Source: an uncultured Gardnerella sp. (GTDB lineage Bacteria; Actinomycetota; Actinomycetes; Actinomycetales; Bifidobacteriaceae). From it: a DNA stretch of 24,788 nucleotides. A program made the position numbers and the translations under genes. Below are positions 1-7,674 of the stretch, piece by piece. Where the stretch lies: the NCBI GenBank assembly GCA_947254595.1, contig CAMYED010000010.1:1-24788 (forward strand). The letters run 5' to 3'. Numbering within the stretch: the first letter of the stretch is position 1; every line of letters starts with the position of its first letter. The notes below the pieces were generated by a model. It did no database searches, was not told the DNA's origin, and saw nothing but the letters and a program-made list of their open reading frames with translations.

Positions 1-126
1 GTCTCCGGTCTTGCCCTTGTCTCCGGTCTTGCCCTTGTCTCCGGTCTTGCCCTTGTCTCCGGTCTTGCCCTTGTCTCCGGTCTTGCCCTTGTCTCCGGTC
101 TTGCCCTTGTCTCCGGTCTTGCCCTT
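1..126 (-). repeat. 18-bp tandem repeat array, seven exact copies, continuing past the left edge
   Basis: The unit gtctccggtcttgccctt is repeated exactly seven times with no mismatch, each copy encoding six residues (KGKTGD on the minus strand). The unit is a multiple of three bases and of two Gly-X-Y triplets, so gain or loss of copies keeps both the reading frame and the collagen register. Perfect identity suggests recent expansion by slippage. The true copy number cannot be seen. Confidence 0.97.
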
Positions 127-723
127 GCCGTTATTGTTGTTCTTCTTGGCAGGAGTTGTATTCGTAGTAGGAGCAGGATTTCTACGTGGAAGAACGTTCG
201 CACGCTTAATCACGTTGCCAGTTGTTTGATGTACTTCTTTCTTTTCTTCAGACTGCTTATTTTTGTCTTTATCCTTGTCTTTATCCTTATACGTTTCTCT
301 AACGAGCACTAGAGCCAAGTCTCGAACCTTTTTGGCTTGAGCTGCGTACCATTCGGAAGCTCCCAAAGCTTCTGCGCTTTGAGATCCGAGTTCTTCTGGC
401 GAATTTGCCGTGCAAGCTACAATGCCTGGAGTCTTCGCTTTAAGAGTTTTTGTTAGCTCTTTGCCCGCTTCGGAATTAGACATTGAAAGATTGTTTAATA
501 AGCTATTTTGTGTAAGAGTTTTCCAAGTATTACTTGCTTTTGAAAGCTGAGCGACTTTGATTTCGCACTGTTTGCGTGCGGCTTTTGTTCGTTCGCTTTG
601 TTTCATGTACCAAAATGCACCCATAGCGGAAAGTGCTAAAGCTAGTACTACAATGCCCGCAATAAGAACTATGAGCTTGTTCTTTTTGCTTTTATCAGCA
701 TTTTCAGAGACGTGTTGAACCAT
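1..723 (-). CDS. Membrane-anchored collagen-like surface protein (C-terminal end beyond window)
   Basis: The frame opens at ATG 723 behind an AGAGGA ribosome site and runs off the left edge; 241 codons are visible. A short lysine-rich cytoplasmic start (about residues 1-16) is followed by one hydrophobic helix (17-39) and a polar domain with a lysine/aspartate-rich stretch near residue 155. From residue 201 to the edge the protein is a strict Gly-X-Y series, (GKT-GDK)n, encoded by seven exact 18-bp repeats. Lys and Asp in the X and Y positions with Gly every third residue match bacterial collagen-like proteins of the streptococcal Scl type, although no proline is seen. The likely topology is N-terminus inside and repeat tail outside. 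No LPXTG or other wall anchor can be seen because the end is missing. The central domain is not recognised. The collagen-like reading is inferred from periodicity alone. Confidence 0.8.
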   Translation of the reverse strand, partial: MVQHVSENADKSKKNKLIVLIAGIVVLALALSAMGAFWYMKQSERTKAARKQCEIKVAQLSKASNTWKTLTQNSLLNNLSMSNSEAGKELTKTLKAKTPGIVACTANSPEELGSQSAEALGASEWYAAQAKKVRDLALVLVRETYKDKDKDKDKNKQSEEKKEVHQTTGNVIKRANVLPRRNPAPTTNTTPAKKNNNNGKGKTGDKGKTGDKGKTGDKGKTGDKGKTGDKGKTGDKGKTGD

Positions 724-913
724 TTGTTTCCTCTGCTTATTGATGACTACTAAACATAGTGCATTTTTAATACACAAGTTGTATCTATATTACGACAAAT
801 CTTTTCTGTTATCCACGCGCATAGTCTCGTGACACGCAGCAATTTTTGAGTGTTTAAGAGAATGCTAATAATTTTTTGGATTACTTTAGATTTTATTCGA
901 CGAGATTAGCAGA

Positions 914-942
914 AAACAAAAAAGCCACCGATTGTCGGTGGC
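914..942 (-). terminator. Intrinsic terminator of tRNA-Asn
   Basis: Read on the minus strand, an 8-bp perfect stem (GCCACCGA / TCGGTGGC, 3-base loop, 924-942) is followed by a T-rich tract (914-923). It starts 4 bases past the CCA end of the tRNA gene, the expected place for its transcription stop. Confidence 0.9.
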
Positions 943-946
943 TCTC

Positions 947-1022
947 TGGCTCCTGCGGCTGGGCTTGAACCAGCGACCATTCGATTAACAGTCGAACGCT
1001 CTGCCAACTGAGCTACGCAGGA
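947..1022 (-). tRNA. tRNA-Asn (anticodon GTT), CCA encoded
   Basis: The minus strand gives a full cloverleaf of 73 bases plus an encoded CCA: acceptor TCCTGCG/CGCAGGA, D arm with AGTTGGCA loop, anticodon stem TTCGA/TCGAA around loop CTGTTAA (anticodon GTT), and T arm GCTGG-TTCAAGC-CCAGC. Anticodon GTT reads AAC/AAU and defines asparagine. The 3' CCA lies at 947-949. All stems pair by eye, so the assignment is secure. Confidence 0.97.
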
Positions 1023-1061
1023 ATATTTTGTGTTTGGCTTAGTGCCGCGCACAAGACATTT

Positions 1062-1089
1062 ATATTACACCGATTTTCTGAAGATGCAA
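1062..1089 (-). promoter_or_regulatory. Possible promoter of tRNA-Asn
   Basis: On the minus strand, TTGCAT (1084-1089) and TAATAT (1062-1067) are separated by 16 bases and lie about 40 bases upstream of the mature tRNA 5' end. The -35 match is poor and the -10 match moderate, so this is only a candidate. Confidence 0.35.
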
Positions 1090-1263
1090 ATATGGCGTGT
1101 TTTGGCGTGTCGCGGTCAGGTTTCCGCAGTTTGTTTCCGCAATTCTGAATTATGTGTTGCTTATATGTTTTATCCACAATGAGCTAAAACTTTATGTTTT
1201 TTGAAAATGCTTTGTAAAACTTATACGTAGAGTAATTAGTACGACTGTATTTAGGGGGATTAC

Positions 1264-2022
1264 ATGTCTATTTTTCGCACTAAATGCTATTTGCGCATCA
1301 AAATGCGTCTTAAGAAAGTGCTTAAAAAATATATAAATCAACTAAAAGATTATGAGTTTTTATGCAGAATATTTGCTTCTTTTGGAATTTTAGTAGCATT
1401 AGCTTTTTTAATAAGTGCTATATTTTCGCAAATGGAGCTTTCGAACGATCTTTCGCGCGAGATCTCGCGCAATATTTCACATGAGTTTTCGTATGATCTT
1501 TCGCAGAATTTTTCTAAAAACAATCAGCAGCTTAAATATTATTCGTGGAAACCTACGGGAACGTGCTGCAAGAAGTGTGCTGTAGGAAAATTTGCTTACA
1601 GTTCGCAAACGTGTCGTGCGGCAATGAAGTGGCCTGTAAAGCCTACGCATATTGTAAAAGCTTTTAATCCGCCTCCTAAACCTTGGATGGCAGGGCATCG
1701 CGGTGTTGATCTAGCTGCTAAGCCGGGAACGTCTTTATTTGCGCCTGCGGATGGTGTTATAAGTTTTGTTGGCAAAGTTGCTGGAAAATCTGTAGTAACT
1801 ATTAGGCATGGTGAATTGACTTCAACTTTTGAACCTGCTGTAACAAATTTTTCTGTAGGAGTGTCTGTTAAACAAGGTCAGAAGTTTGGTCATGTTGAAG
1901 GAGGCTCAGATCATTGCGGTAAACGTTGCGTGCAATGGGGTCTAAAACGTAAGAATCGCACTTATGTAAATCCTTCTAGCATGACTGTTCGAAAAAGAAT
2001 TGTTCTTAAACCGGCTGCGTGA
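1264..2022 (+). CDS. Membrane-anchored M23-like protein, second metal motif degenerate
   Basis: ATG 1264 follows AGGGGG at a good distance. The 252-residue product has a very basic start, one transmembrane helix (about 33-54), a serine-spaced linker (59-85) and a C-terminal M23/LytM-like fold (about 125-240). Family landmarks include HRGVD (His145, Asp149, normally zinc ligands), a following RHGE (His182) and a P-A-D-G-V beta segment. In active M23 enzymes the third zinc ligand is the last His of HxH, or of a C-L-H-W-G variant known in actinobacteria; here the equivalent is C-V-Q-W-G (222-226), with Gln224 in place of His. Such proteins normally cut peptidoglycan cross-links outside the cell. 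With this ligand missing the protein may be a non-catalytic wall-binding or regulatory relative. It stands alone, with no operon partner on its strand nearby. Confidence 0.85.
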   Translation: MSIFRTKCYLRIKMRLKKVLKKYINQLKDYEFLCRIFASFGILVALAFLISAIFSQMELSNDLSREISRNISHEFSYDLSQNFSKNNQQLKYYSWKPTGTCCKKCAVGKFAYSSQTCRAAMKWPVKPTHIVKAFNPPPKPWMAGHRGVDLAAKPGTSLFAPADGVISFVGKVAGKSVVTIRHGELTSTFEPAVTNFSVGVSVKQGQKFGHVEGGSDHCGKRCVQWGLKRKNRTYVNPSSMTVRKRIVLKPAA

Positions 2023-2040
2023 ACTAAATTAGTGATGCAA

Positions 2041-2105
2041 ATGCGCTTGGCATGCGTTCAGTATGCGTTCGGCATGCGTTCAGTATTGTTCAGTATGCGT
2101 TTATT
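2041..2105. repeat. Degenerate 11-bp direct-repeat array between the M23-like gene and the acyl-CoA ligase
   Basis: Six units of the form atgcgttcagt / atgcgttcggc follow one another at 2041, 2052, 2063, 2074, 2085 (10 bases) and 2095. The period is close to one turn of the helix. The array begins 19 bases after the stop codon of the M23-like gene and ends 187 bases before the next start. It could be slippage debris or a protein-binding array. Confidence 0.85.
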
Positions 2106-2291
2106 ATTTTTTAGTGCGCCTAATTTGTAGAAAACTGAACAAAATTTCCTACAATCTTGTAGAAGCTGGCATAGTTTGAGGGTGTGAGTACGCGTATAGT
2201 AAATACGTAGGATGTAAATATATGAAAAATATATAAAAAATATAAAAATATATATACGTATATACATCAATTCGGCAAACAGGGAGCTTAT

Positions 2292-4103
2292 ATGCAGGAA
2301 TATTCTCGTACGCTTGATGAAGCGATTGATGCAGATGTTAATGTTTTCTCTCTGCTAGAAGATAGAGTGCTTCGCAATCCTGATTCTTCTTTGATTGAAT
2401 ATGTTGATTCGGATGGTTCTTGGAAGTCGTATTCTGCGCAAGAGTTTAGAGATATTGTAGTTTCTGTTGCTAAAGGTTTTATTGCGCGCGGAGTTATGCC
2501 AGGGGATGCGGTGTCGATTATTGCGCACACGTCCTGGCAGTGGACAGTTTTAGATATTGCTATTATGTCTATTGGCGCTTTGACTGTTCCAATTTACGAA
2601 ACAAGCTCATCTATTCAAATACAGCATATTGTTGAGGATTCTAAAGTTTGCTCAATATTCGTTGAGTCTGCCGACATGCTTCCAAAAGTAGAGGCTGCTA
2701 AGGAGGAGTGCTCTACTCTGCATGACGTGTATGTAATTAATCGCGGTGCGCTTGATGCTTGCATTGAGTACGGAAAATCTGTAACTGACGCTGAGTTTTA
2801 TGAGCGCGTTCATGCAGTTCGCGGAAGTGATTTAGCTACAATTGTTTACACTTCAGGTTCAACTGGAGAACCAAAAGGTATTGAGCTTACGCATAGCAAT
2901 TTTGCTTTTATTGCAAAATCGGGCGTTATTTCTATGCCAGATATTGCTCTAAAGGGGAATCCTCGTTTACTTCTGTTTTTGCCGCTTGCGCACGTTTTTG
3001 CAAGGTTTATGCAATTATTCTGCTTTGCTGGCAACGTTACTCTTGGTTTAAGCAGTAATCTAAAAACTGTTCTTTCTGATTTTCAAACTTTTAAGCCAAC
3101 GTTTATTCTTGGCGTTCCTCGTATTTTTGAAAAAATTTATAATGCTGCTTCTCAAAAAGCTGGCAGGGGAGTTAAGGGTTTTGTTTTTGCGTATGCGGCT
3201 AAAATTGCTCGTCAGTGGTCCTACGCTCAGCAGTCGGAAGCAATGGTTCCTCCTATGCTTGCTCTTAGTCATGCGTTGTGTAAGAAGTTAGTTTACAAGC
3301 CGTTATTGCACGTTTTTGGAGGATCTGTTTCATACGCTATTTCCGGTGGAGCTCCTTTAGATACTTCAATCGCGCACTTCTTCAACGGAATCGGATTGCC
3401 GCTTCTTGAAGGTTATGGAATGACGGAAACTTGCGCACCTTCTATGGTTAATCCTACAACCGGTTATCGTATTGGAACTGTTGGCTTGCCTATAAAAGGC
3501 GTGTCTGTTGCTATTGCGGACGATGGCGAATTGTGCATTAAAAGCCCTGCAGTTTGCAAAGGCTACCATAATAATCCCGAGCTTACTCGTCAGCAAATTG
3601 TAAACGGCTGGCTGCACACAGGAGACTTTGGTTCCTTGGACGATGACGGCTTTGTTCGTATTACGGGAAGAAAGAAAGATCTTATTATTACGGCTGGCGG
3701 CAAAAACTTGTCTCCTAATGTTCTCGAAGCTTCGCTAATGACCTCTCCAATTATTTCTCAAGCGGTTGTTATTGGGGACAGAAAGCCGTTTGTTGCTGCG
3801 ATTATTGCGCTTGATTTAGCGGAAGTAAATTCTTGGCTTTCTTCTAAAGGAGCGTGTGAGGTGCGCTCGCTTAAAGAAGCTTCTGTAAACGGAATTGTGC
3901 GTGCGGAAGTTGAGCGTGCCGTTACTAAAGCGAATTTGCTGGTTTCTAGGGCGGAATCTATTCGCAAGTTTGAAATAGTTCCCGATGCTTTTACTCAGGC
4001 TAACGGCTTAATTACTCCAAGCTTAAAAGCTAAGCGTCAAGCTGTTGTTGAGCGCTATCATGACCTTATTGAGCGCGTTATTTACGCTCCTAGAAAACGC
4101 TAG
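2292..4103 (+). CDS. Long-chain fatty-acid--CoA ligase (AMP-forming)
   Basis: This 603-residue protein has all the landmarks of the ANL adenylate-forming family. The P-loop TSGSTGEPKG lies at about 188-197, YGMTET at 375-380, GWLHTGD at 439-445, then the hinge region GRKKDLIITAGGKN. Near the C-terminus TPSLKAKR places the probable catalytic lysine at 579. It should activate fatty acids with ATP and join them to coenzyme A at the inner membrane face, feeding lipid synthesis or recycling exogenous fatty acids. Length and motif order fit the actinobacterial FadD15-like long-chain group rather than acetyl-CoA synthetases. The start at ATG 2292 is preceded by GGGAG. The gene converges with the lipoprotein gene, their stop codons being only six bases apart. 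The exact chain-length preference cannot be read from sequence. Confidence 0.93.
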   Translation: MQEYSRTLDEAIDADVNVFSLLEDRVLRNPDSSLIEYVDSDGSWKSYSAQEFRDIVVSVAKGFIARGVMPGDAVSIIAHTSWQWTVLDIAIMSIGALTVPIYETSSSIQIQHIVEDSKVCSIFVESADMLPKVEAAKEECSTLHDVYVINRGALDACIEYGKSVTDAEFYERVHAVRGSDLATIVYTSGSTGEPKGIELTHSNFAFIAKSGVISMPDIALKGNPRLLLFLPLAHVFARFMQLFCFAGNVTLGLSSNLKTVLSDFQTFKPTFILGVPRIFEKIYNAASQKAGRGVKGFVFAYAAKIARQWSYAQQSEAMVPPMLALSHALCKKLVYKPLLHVFGGSVSYAISGGAPLDTSIAHFFNGIGLPLLEGYGMTETCAPSMVNPTTGYRIGTVGLPIKGVSVAIADDGELCIKSPAVCKGYHNNPELTRQQIVNGWLHTGDFGSLDDDGFVRITGRKKDLIITAGGKNLSPNVLEASLMTSPIISQAVVIGDRKPFVAAIIALDLAEVNSWLSSKGACEVRSLKEASVNGIVRAEVERAVTKANLLVSRAESIRKFEIVPDAFTQANGLITPSLKAKRQAVVERYHDLIERVIYAPRKR

Positions 4104-4109
4104 GGATTT

Positions 4110-5981
4110 TTACAATCCTGCGTCGGCTAAGGAAATGTAGCCCGGGTCTATTAGGCGAGCTTTCAAATTAGTTGCACTTACTGCTAAAAGTTGTTCGCGA
4201 ACTGTTGGAACTGTAATACCATTCTCTAAGTTCGTTGTAGTAGTAGCAATTTTTTTAGAAAGCTTTCCGCTTAAGTTTAAGCAAGTGCAAGTTTCTGCAA
4301 TATCCTGCGCAATTTGCTCTTGATGCTCAATAGTGGTCATCCACTGCTTACCGTTTACAATATTTGGCATAATATTTTTGTACGCTCCGTAACCGGTAAT
4401 TGCTGGCCATTGTTTTGCGCGAGAATCATCCTTATTTTCTGCATGCTCTTGCTGTTCTTGAGCGCTATTATTGGTATCTTTACTTAAAGTGCGTGGAGTT
4501 GGAACTGGTCTTTTAGTAAGATTGCGCTTTCCAATAAAGTTTCCTATAACGTCTGGCAGAGTGAACGAAGGATTAATGTCTGCGGCGCTTCCTTCGTAAC
4601 CTAAATCGCTTAAAGTTTGCGAAGTTTGCAGTGCTATTTGGTCGTCCAAAGCAATAATTCCGTCAACGTGCATTGGTGTTGAAGTAATTAGATTACTATT
4701 TTTAGTAATGCGATTTTTTAATTCTGTTTTTACAGCATCCGAATTGTCGGCGTCAAAAGCAACATTAATCCAGTCTTTTTCGGTGCTGTTTGCATGTAAC
4801 TTTCCGGAAGTGCTAAGCAGCGTGCCTGAAACAAAATACGGCCTAAGAACTTTCCAAATTCCAGCAAATGCGTCTTTAGCAAAATCATCTTCTAATTCTT
4901 CTGAATCTGAATCTTTAGAATCTTTAGAATCTTTAGAATCTTTAGAACTGCTGCTTTCTTGCGTTTGACTGCTGCTTTCTTGCGTTTGACTGCTGCTGTT
5001 TTCGTTAGAGTTGCTGTTGTTTGCGTTTCCGGAGTTTGCGTTTCCGGAGTTGCTGTTTTGATTGCTGTTCTGATTGCTGTTCTGATTATTATTTTGAGTA
5101 TTGTTCTGGTCGCCGGCACTTTGATTATTTTCGTCCTGAGCAACTTTAGAGTGTAGATTAATATTTTTTTGATTATGGCAAGGCAAAAGAACCTCAATAT
5201 AACGCGGATTTTCTCGCGTTGCTCGATCAAGAGCAAGCTTTTGCACTAATGTTGCAGCCTGAATCTCACCAATGCTTTCCGCGTCGGAAAGATGGAATAA
5301 AACATCCGGCTTAAAACCAGAAACGTAATTAGAAATCATAACAACGTGAACGCCGGATTTTTGCGCAAGGCGAAGTGAAGAAGCCAAACGCTTTTCTGCA
5401 GCCCGAAAATTCTTATACGACTCTTTAGAATTTTCGCTACTATTCTGCTGATTATTATTTTCGTCAGTTTTATTAGAAGAAGGCAAAGTTGCGTAATCCC
5501 CATAATTATTACTGCCATTTTTATTAGTCCATGGCGCAATAACAATAGTTGTTTTACTAAGCTGCTTCCTAATTTTTTCGCCTGTAACCTTGTTCGAATG
5601 ATTGTTTTTAGTATTCTTCTTCTCTTTTTGTAACGGAGTAAGCAAATTCACTACATAATCTTGAACATCTTGACTCTGCTGCAAAAGACTTGAAGAAGTT
5701 TTCGTAGTTATAGAATTGTCGTCAAAACCTTTATTTTTTAAGCCTTTAACTAATTCCGGAACAAGCCTATCCCACGTACTTAAAGGCTTGTGGCGTGTTA
5801 AAGCCAAACCATCATCAGGAGTAAAAATAGCCACGCTACCGTTATACGTTTGCTTAGAAATAGCAGAACTAGAAGCAGTTTGCGAAGGGGAGCCGCAAGA
5901 ACTAACAGCAAACAGAATAGAAAGCATTGCGGTTAGCAGAACTACAGAACGTTGCAAAATACGGTTGTGCAAACGAATCAT
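4110..5981 (-). CDS. Lipoprotein resembling a type-1 periplasmic binding protein, with low-complexity insert
   Basis: The 623-residue product begins with a basic segment, a hydrophobic signal core and a lipobox V-S-S-C with the modified cysteine at 29, so it should be a lipoprotein on the outer face of the membrane. Segments such as SVAIFTPDDG near residue 50, VVMISNYVSGF in the middle and DGIIALDDQIALQ in the later part recall alternating strands of type-1 sugar-binding proteins, including the D-x-I-x-A-x-x-D hinge pattern. Residues about 293-363 are an Asn/Gln/Ser/Lys/Asp-rich insert built from several DNA repeats. No ABC permease or ATPase gene is nearby, so a transport role is uncertain; it could be an orphan sensor or binding protein. 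It lies 75 bases downstream of the fructosamine-kinase family gene on the same strand. The start ATG 5981 has a weak, distant ribosome site. Confidence 0.75.
   Translation of the reverse strand: MIRLHNRILQRSVVLLTAMLSILFAVSSCGSPSQTASSSAISKQTYNGSVAIFTPDDGLALTRHKPLSTWDRLVPELVKGLKNKGFDDNSITTKTSSSLLQQSQDVQDYVVNLLTPLQKEKKNTKNNHSNKVTGEKIRKQLSKTTIVIAPWTNKNGSNNYGDYATLPSSNKTDENNNQQNSSENSKESYKNFRAAEKRLASSLRLAQKSGVHVVMISNYVSGFKPDVLFHLSDAESIGEIQAATLVQKLALDRATRENPRYIEVLLPCHNQKNINLHSKVAQDENNQSAGDQNNTQNNNQNSNQNSNQNSNSGNANSGNANNSNSNENSSSQTQESSSQTQESSSSKDSKDSKDSKDSDSEELEDDFAKDAFAGIWKVLRPYFVSGTLLSTSGKLHANSTEKDWINVAFDADNSDAVKTELKNRITKNSNLITSTPMHVDGIIALDDQIALQTSQTLSDLGYEGSAADINPSFTLPDVIGNFIGKRNLTKRPVPTPRTLSKDTNNSAQEQQEHAENKDDSRAKQWPAITGYGAYKNIMPNIVNGKQWMTTIEHQEQIAQDIAETCTCLNLSGKLSKKIATTTTNLENGITVPTVREQLLAVSATNLKARLIDPGYISLADAGL
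4895..5105 (-). repeat. Mosaic of short in-frame tandem repeats inside the lipoprotein gene
   Basis: Several repeat families adjoin: 9-bp units (atctttaga-type, encoding S-K-D) near 4909-4945, a 21-bp unit duplicated exactly at 4950-4970 and 4971-4991 (encoding SQTQESS), 15-bp units with tttccggag near 5020-5050, and 12-bp units tgattgctgttc (encoding Q-N-S-N) near 5055-5090. All periods are multiples of three. The encoded segment is hydrophilic and probably unstructured. Confidence 0.9.
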
Positions 5982-6056
5982 AGCAGTAATGGCCTTTCGT
6001 AATATTCGCGATTAAGTTGGTAAGTTTATTAAAAATTTTGTTACAAGTTGCTATAA

Positions 6057-6866
6057 CTACAGGCTGCTTAACACTCTTGAACACATATCTCGATACTCGC
6101 TTACGTACCCGCCTCCAAAGAATACGCAGTGGCCAGCAATAGGGTAGAGTTGCCAAATAATCATGCGCTTTTCAAAGCCAGACTTAAGAGTATGAACCGA
6201 CTGGTAGCCATCCAAAATCTGCTTAAAATAGCTTATTCCAAACAAGTGGAGCATAGCCAAATCTTCCTCGCGATGCCCGCCATGAGCCGCAGGATCAATC
6301 AGTGTTGCCTCAACATGCTCGCCGTCCTCACTTTTAGTCCAAAGCACATTCCCGCTCCACAAGTCGCCATGAACTCTCGCAGGCTTATCTTCCGCAGCCT
6401 TGCCTAAAGCTTCAGGAAGCGCGCTTATAACTTCGTTCGTAAGAGCCAAATCGTTTCTAGTAAGCTCACCACGCGAAATTCCAAGTTCAACCATAGGACG
6501 CAAACGACCATCCGCAAGGTAATCAATAACATTAGTCCACTCGCCGGTTGGCATATTAACAGGGTCGCTCAAAGGGCCAAAATAGCATGTTCCATCGTAA
6601 TCCGACGGAGCCTCACCAAAATATTTAGCACCATAATCGTGCATGTGAGCAAGAGAAGCACCAAACTCAAAAGCGGCTAAAGGCGTTGGAGAAGCGACGT
6701 CAATACGCTCAATATTAAGGTAATCTTTTCCCCAATCAAACACTTTCGCAACTCGAGGTCCACCAAACTTGCGGGCTTCTTGCAGCCACTGCAAACCCTT
6801 GCCTTCACATTCAAAAAAACGCTCAGGTGCGTATGATCTGCTTTTTGTATACACATTATTGTTCAT
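6057..6866 (-). CDS. Fructosamine kinase family protein
   Basis: This 269-residue protein carries the signature of the fructosamine-3-kinase branch of the aminoglycoside-phosphotransferase fold. It has a short N-terminus with probable ATP lysine at 8, the catalytic loop HGDLWSGN (166-173, with Asp168 and Asn173), the metal-binding IDPA with Asp191, and the branch-specific GHREEDLAM (197-205). The family phosphorylates ketosamine (glycated) lysines or free sugar-amine adducts in the cytoplasm, which makes the adducts unstable and reverses glycation; bacterial substrates are often unknown. The start ATG 6866 is preceded by AAGAGG at six bases. Length is normal for short actinobacterial forms. 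It lies between a membrane protein and a putative binding lipoprotein on the same strand, which could be an operon though the spacing is loose. Confidence 0.9.
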   Translation of the reverse strand: MNNNVYTKSRSYAPERFFECEGKGLQWLQEARKFGGPRVAKVFDWGKDYLNIERIDVASPTPLAAFEFGASLAHMHDYGAKYFGEAPSDYDGTCYFGPLSDPVNMPTGEWTNVIDYLADGRLRPMVELGISRGELTRNDLALTNEVISALPEALGKAAEDKPARVHGDLWSGNVLWTKSEDGEHVEATLIDPAAHGGHREEDLAMLHLFGISYFKQILDGYQSVHTLKSGFEKRMIIWQLYPIAGHCVFFGGGYVSEYRDMCSRVLSSL

Positions 6867-6967
6867 AGCAGCCCTCTTAACATAGTTGCGTACACGACTT
6901 ACGCATTACATACTAAATAAAATATTTTACGAATAAATTAAAATAAATTAAATTATTCCCAATCTCA

Positions 6968-7426
6968 CTATTTTACTGAAGTATTAGCACATTCAACTAC
7001 GCTGTGTTTAAGAGCAGGGCAGAATGTTTTAGCAAACTGATACCCAAAAAGCAATCCGGCTAAAAATAGTGCAGCACCCAAACCGGTGTAAAACACTGCA
7101 ATAAACTGTTCAGGAGCCAAATTGCTCGCTCGCAAAGCAATTCCGCCAGTCATCATAAAAGCCATAATTATAAAAGATTTTACGTCAAAGAATTTGAGGA
7201 AAAACTGTTTTTCTTGCGTATACGCGAGGATTCTTTGAGTATGCTTTTTAACAAGTTTTCCAAAAATAAAAAATTGGAATATGCCAAAAACAAGCAGTGA
7301 CAAAACAAAATTCAAAGGCTGCAAAAAATTAGCGTACGCAGACAAACCAATTCGAAGAATATTAAAACCTGCAGCGCCCCAAACTAAGCAAGCAATCAGC
7401 AATAACATATTTTTCTTTACTTTCAC
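6968..7426 (-). CDS. Conserved-looking four-helix membrane protein of unknown function
   Basis: The product has 152 residues with four predicted membrane helices (about 7-27, 35-55, 86-104 and 109-131). A basic loop lies between helices 2 and 3 and a short hydrophilic tail follows helix 4. A motif MTGGIALR is followed by FYTGLGAALFLAGLLFG in the last helices. I do not recognise the family. The start is GTG 7426, placed seven bases after AGAGG; the later internal ATG lacks such a site. It is the first gene of a three-gene minus-strand series with the fructosamine-kinase family protein (101-base gap) and the lipoprotein. It is transcribed divergently from leuS. Confidence 0.8.
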   Translation of the reverse strand: MKVKKNMLLLIACLVWGAAGFNILRIGLSAYANFLQPLNFVLSLLVFGIFQFFIFGKLVKKHTQRILAYTQEKQFFLKFFDVKSFIIMAFMMTGGIALRASNLAPEQFIAVFYTGLGAALFLAGLLFGYQFAKTFCPALKHSVVECANTSVK

Positions 7427-7452
7427 TTCACTACCTCTTTAATATTTATGGT

Positions 7453-7489
7453 TTTATTTAGTTTCATTGCGAATTTATTTAGTTTTATA
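7453..7489 (-). promoter_or_regulatory. Possible promoter element and paired 12-bp direct repeats upstream of the membrane-protein gene
   Basis: On the minus strand a -10-like TATAAA lies at 7484-7489. The 12-bp sequence AAACTAAATAAA (minus strand) occurs twice, at 7474-7485 and 7453-7464, exactly 21 bases apart, close to two helical turns. Such spacing suits a dimeric regulator bound to the leader, but the sequence is AT-rich and could be chance. Confidence 0.3.
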
Positions 7490-7636
7490 CGATTTTTCTA
7501 AATTATTTACGAATTAACACCACTTACCATTGTAATGATTTATTTTTCTAAAATAGCAATATACGCAAAAAATGCACGATTCACAGTAAAACTTCCTAAA
7601 AAGTACATATTTTCTTAATAAAACTTGTAAAAAGTA

Positions 7637-7666
7637 TTGCAAAATGACGATGTAAGACGCTATAGT
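7637..7666 (+). promoter_or_regulatory. Promoter of leuS, implying a leaderless transcript
   Basis: TTGCAA (7637-7642) and TATAGT (7661-7666) are spaced 18 bases apart. Transcription would start about seven bases after the -10 box, near 7672-7675, which is at or next to the ATG at 7675. No usefully spaced ribosome-binding sequence is present; the only AGGG touches the start codon. Confidence 0.6.
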
Positions 7667-7674
7667 CCTAGGGT

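Noticed and set aside
11..229. 72-codon plus-strand frame with (SPVLPL)n repeats
   Set aside because: It is the complement of the collagen-like repeats of the minus-strand gene, which has a start, ribosome site, membrane helix and sensible composition.
4892..5236. 114-codon minus-strand frame overlapping the lipoprotein gene
   Set aside because: It is the repeat-rich insert read in another frame; repeats with periods divisible by three keep all frames open.
6129..6407. 92-codon plus-strand frame opposite the fructosamine-kinase family gene
   Set aside because: The kinase reading contains all family motifs; this frame has no recognisable features.
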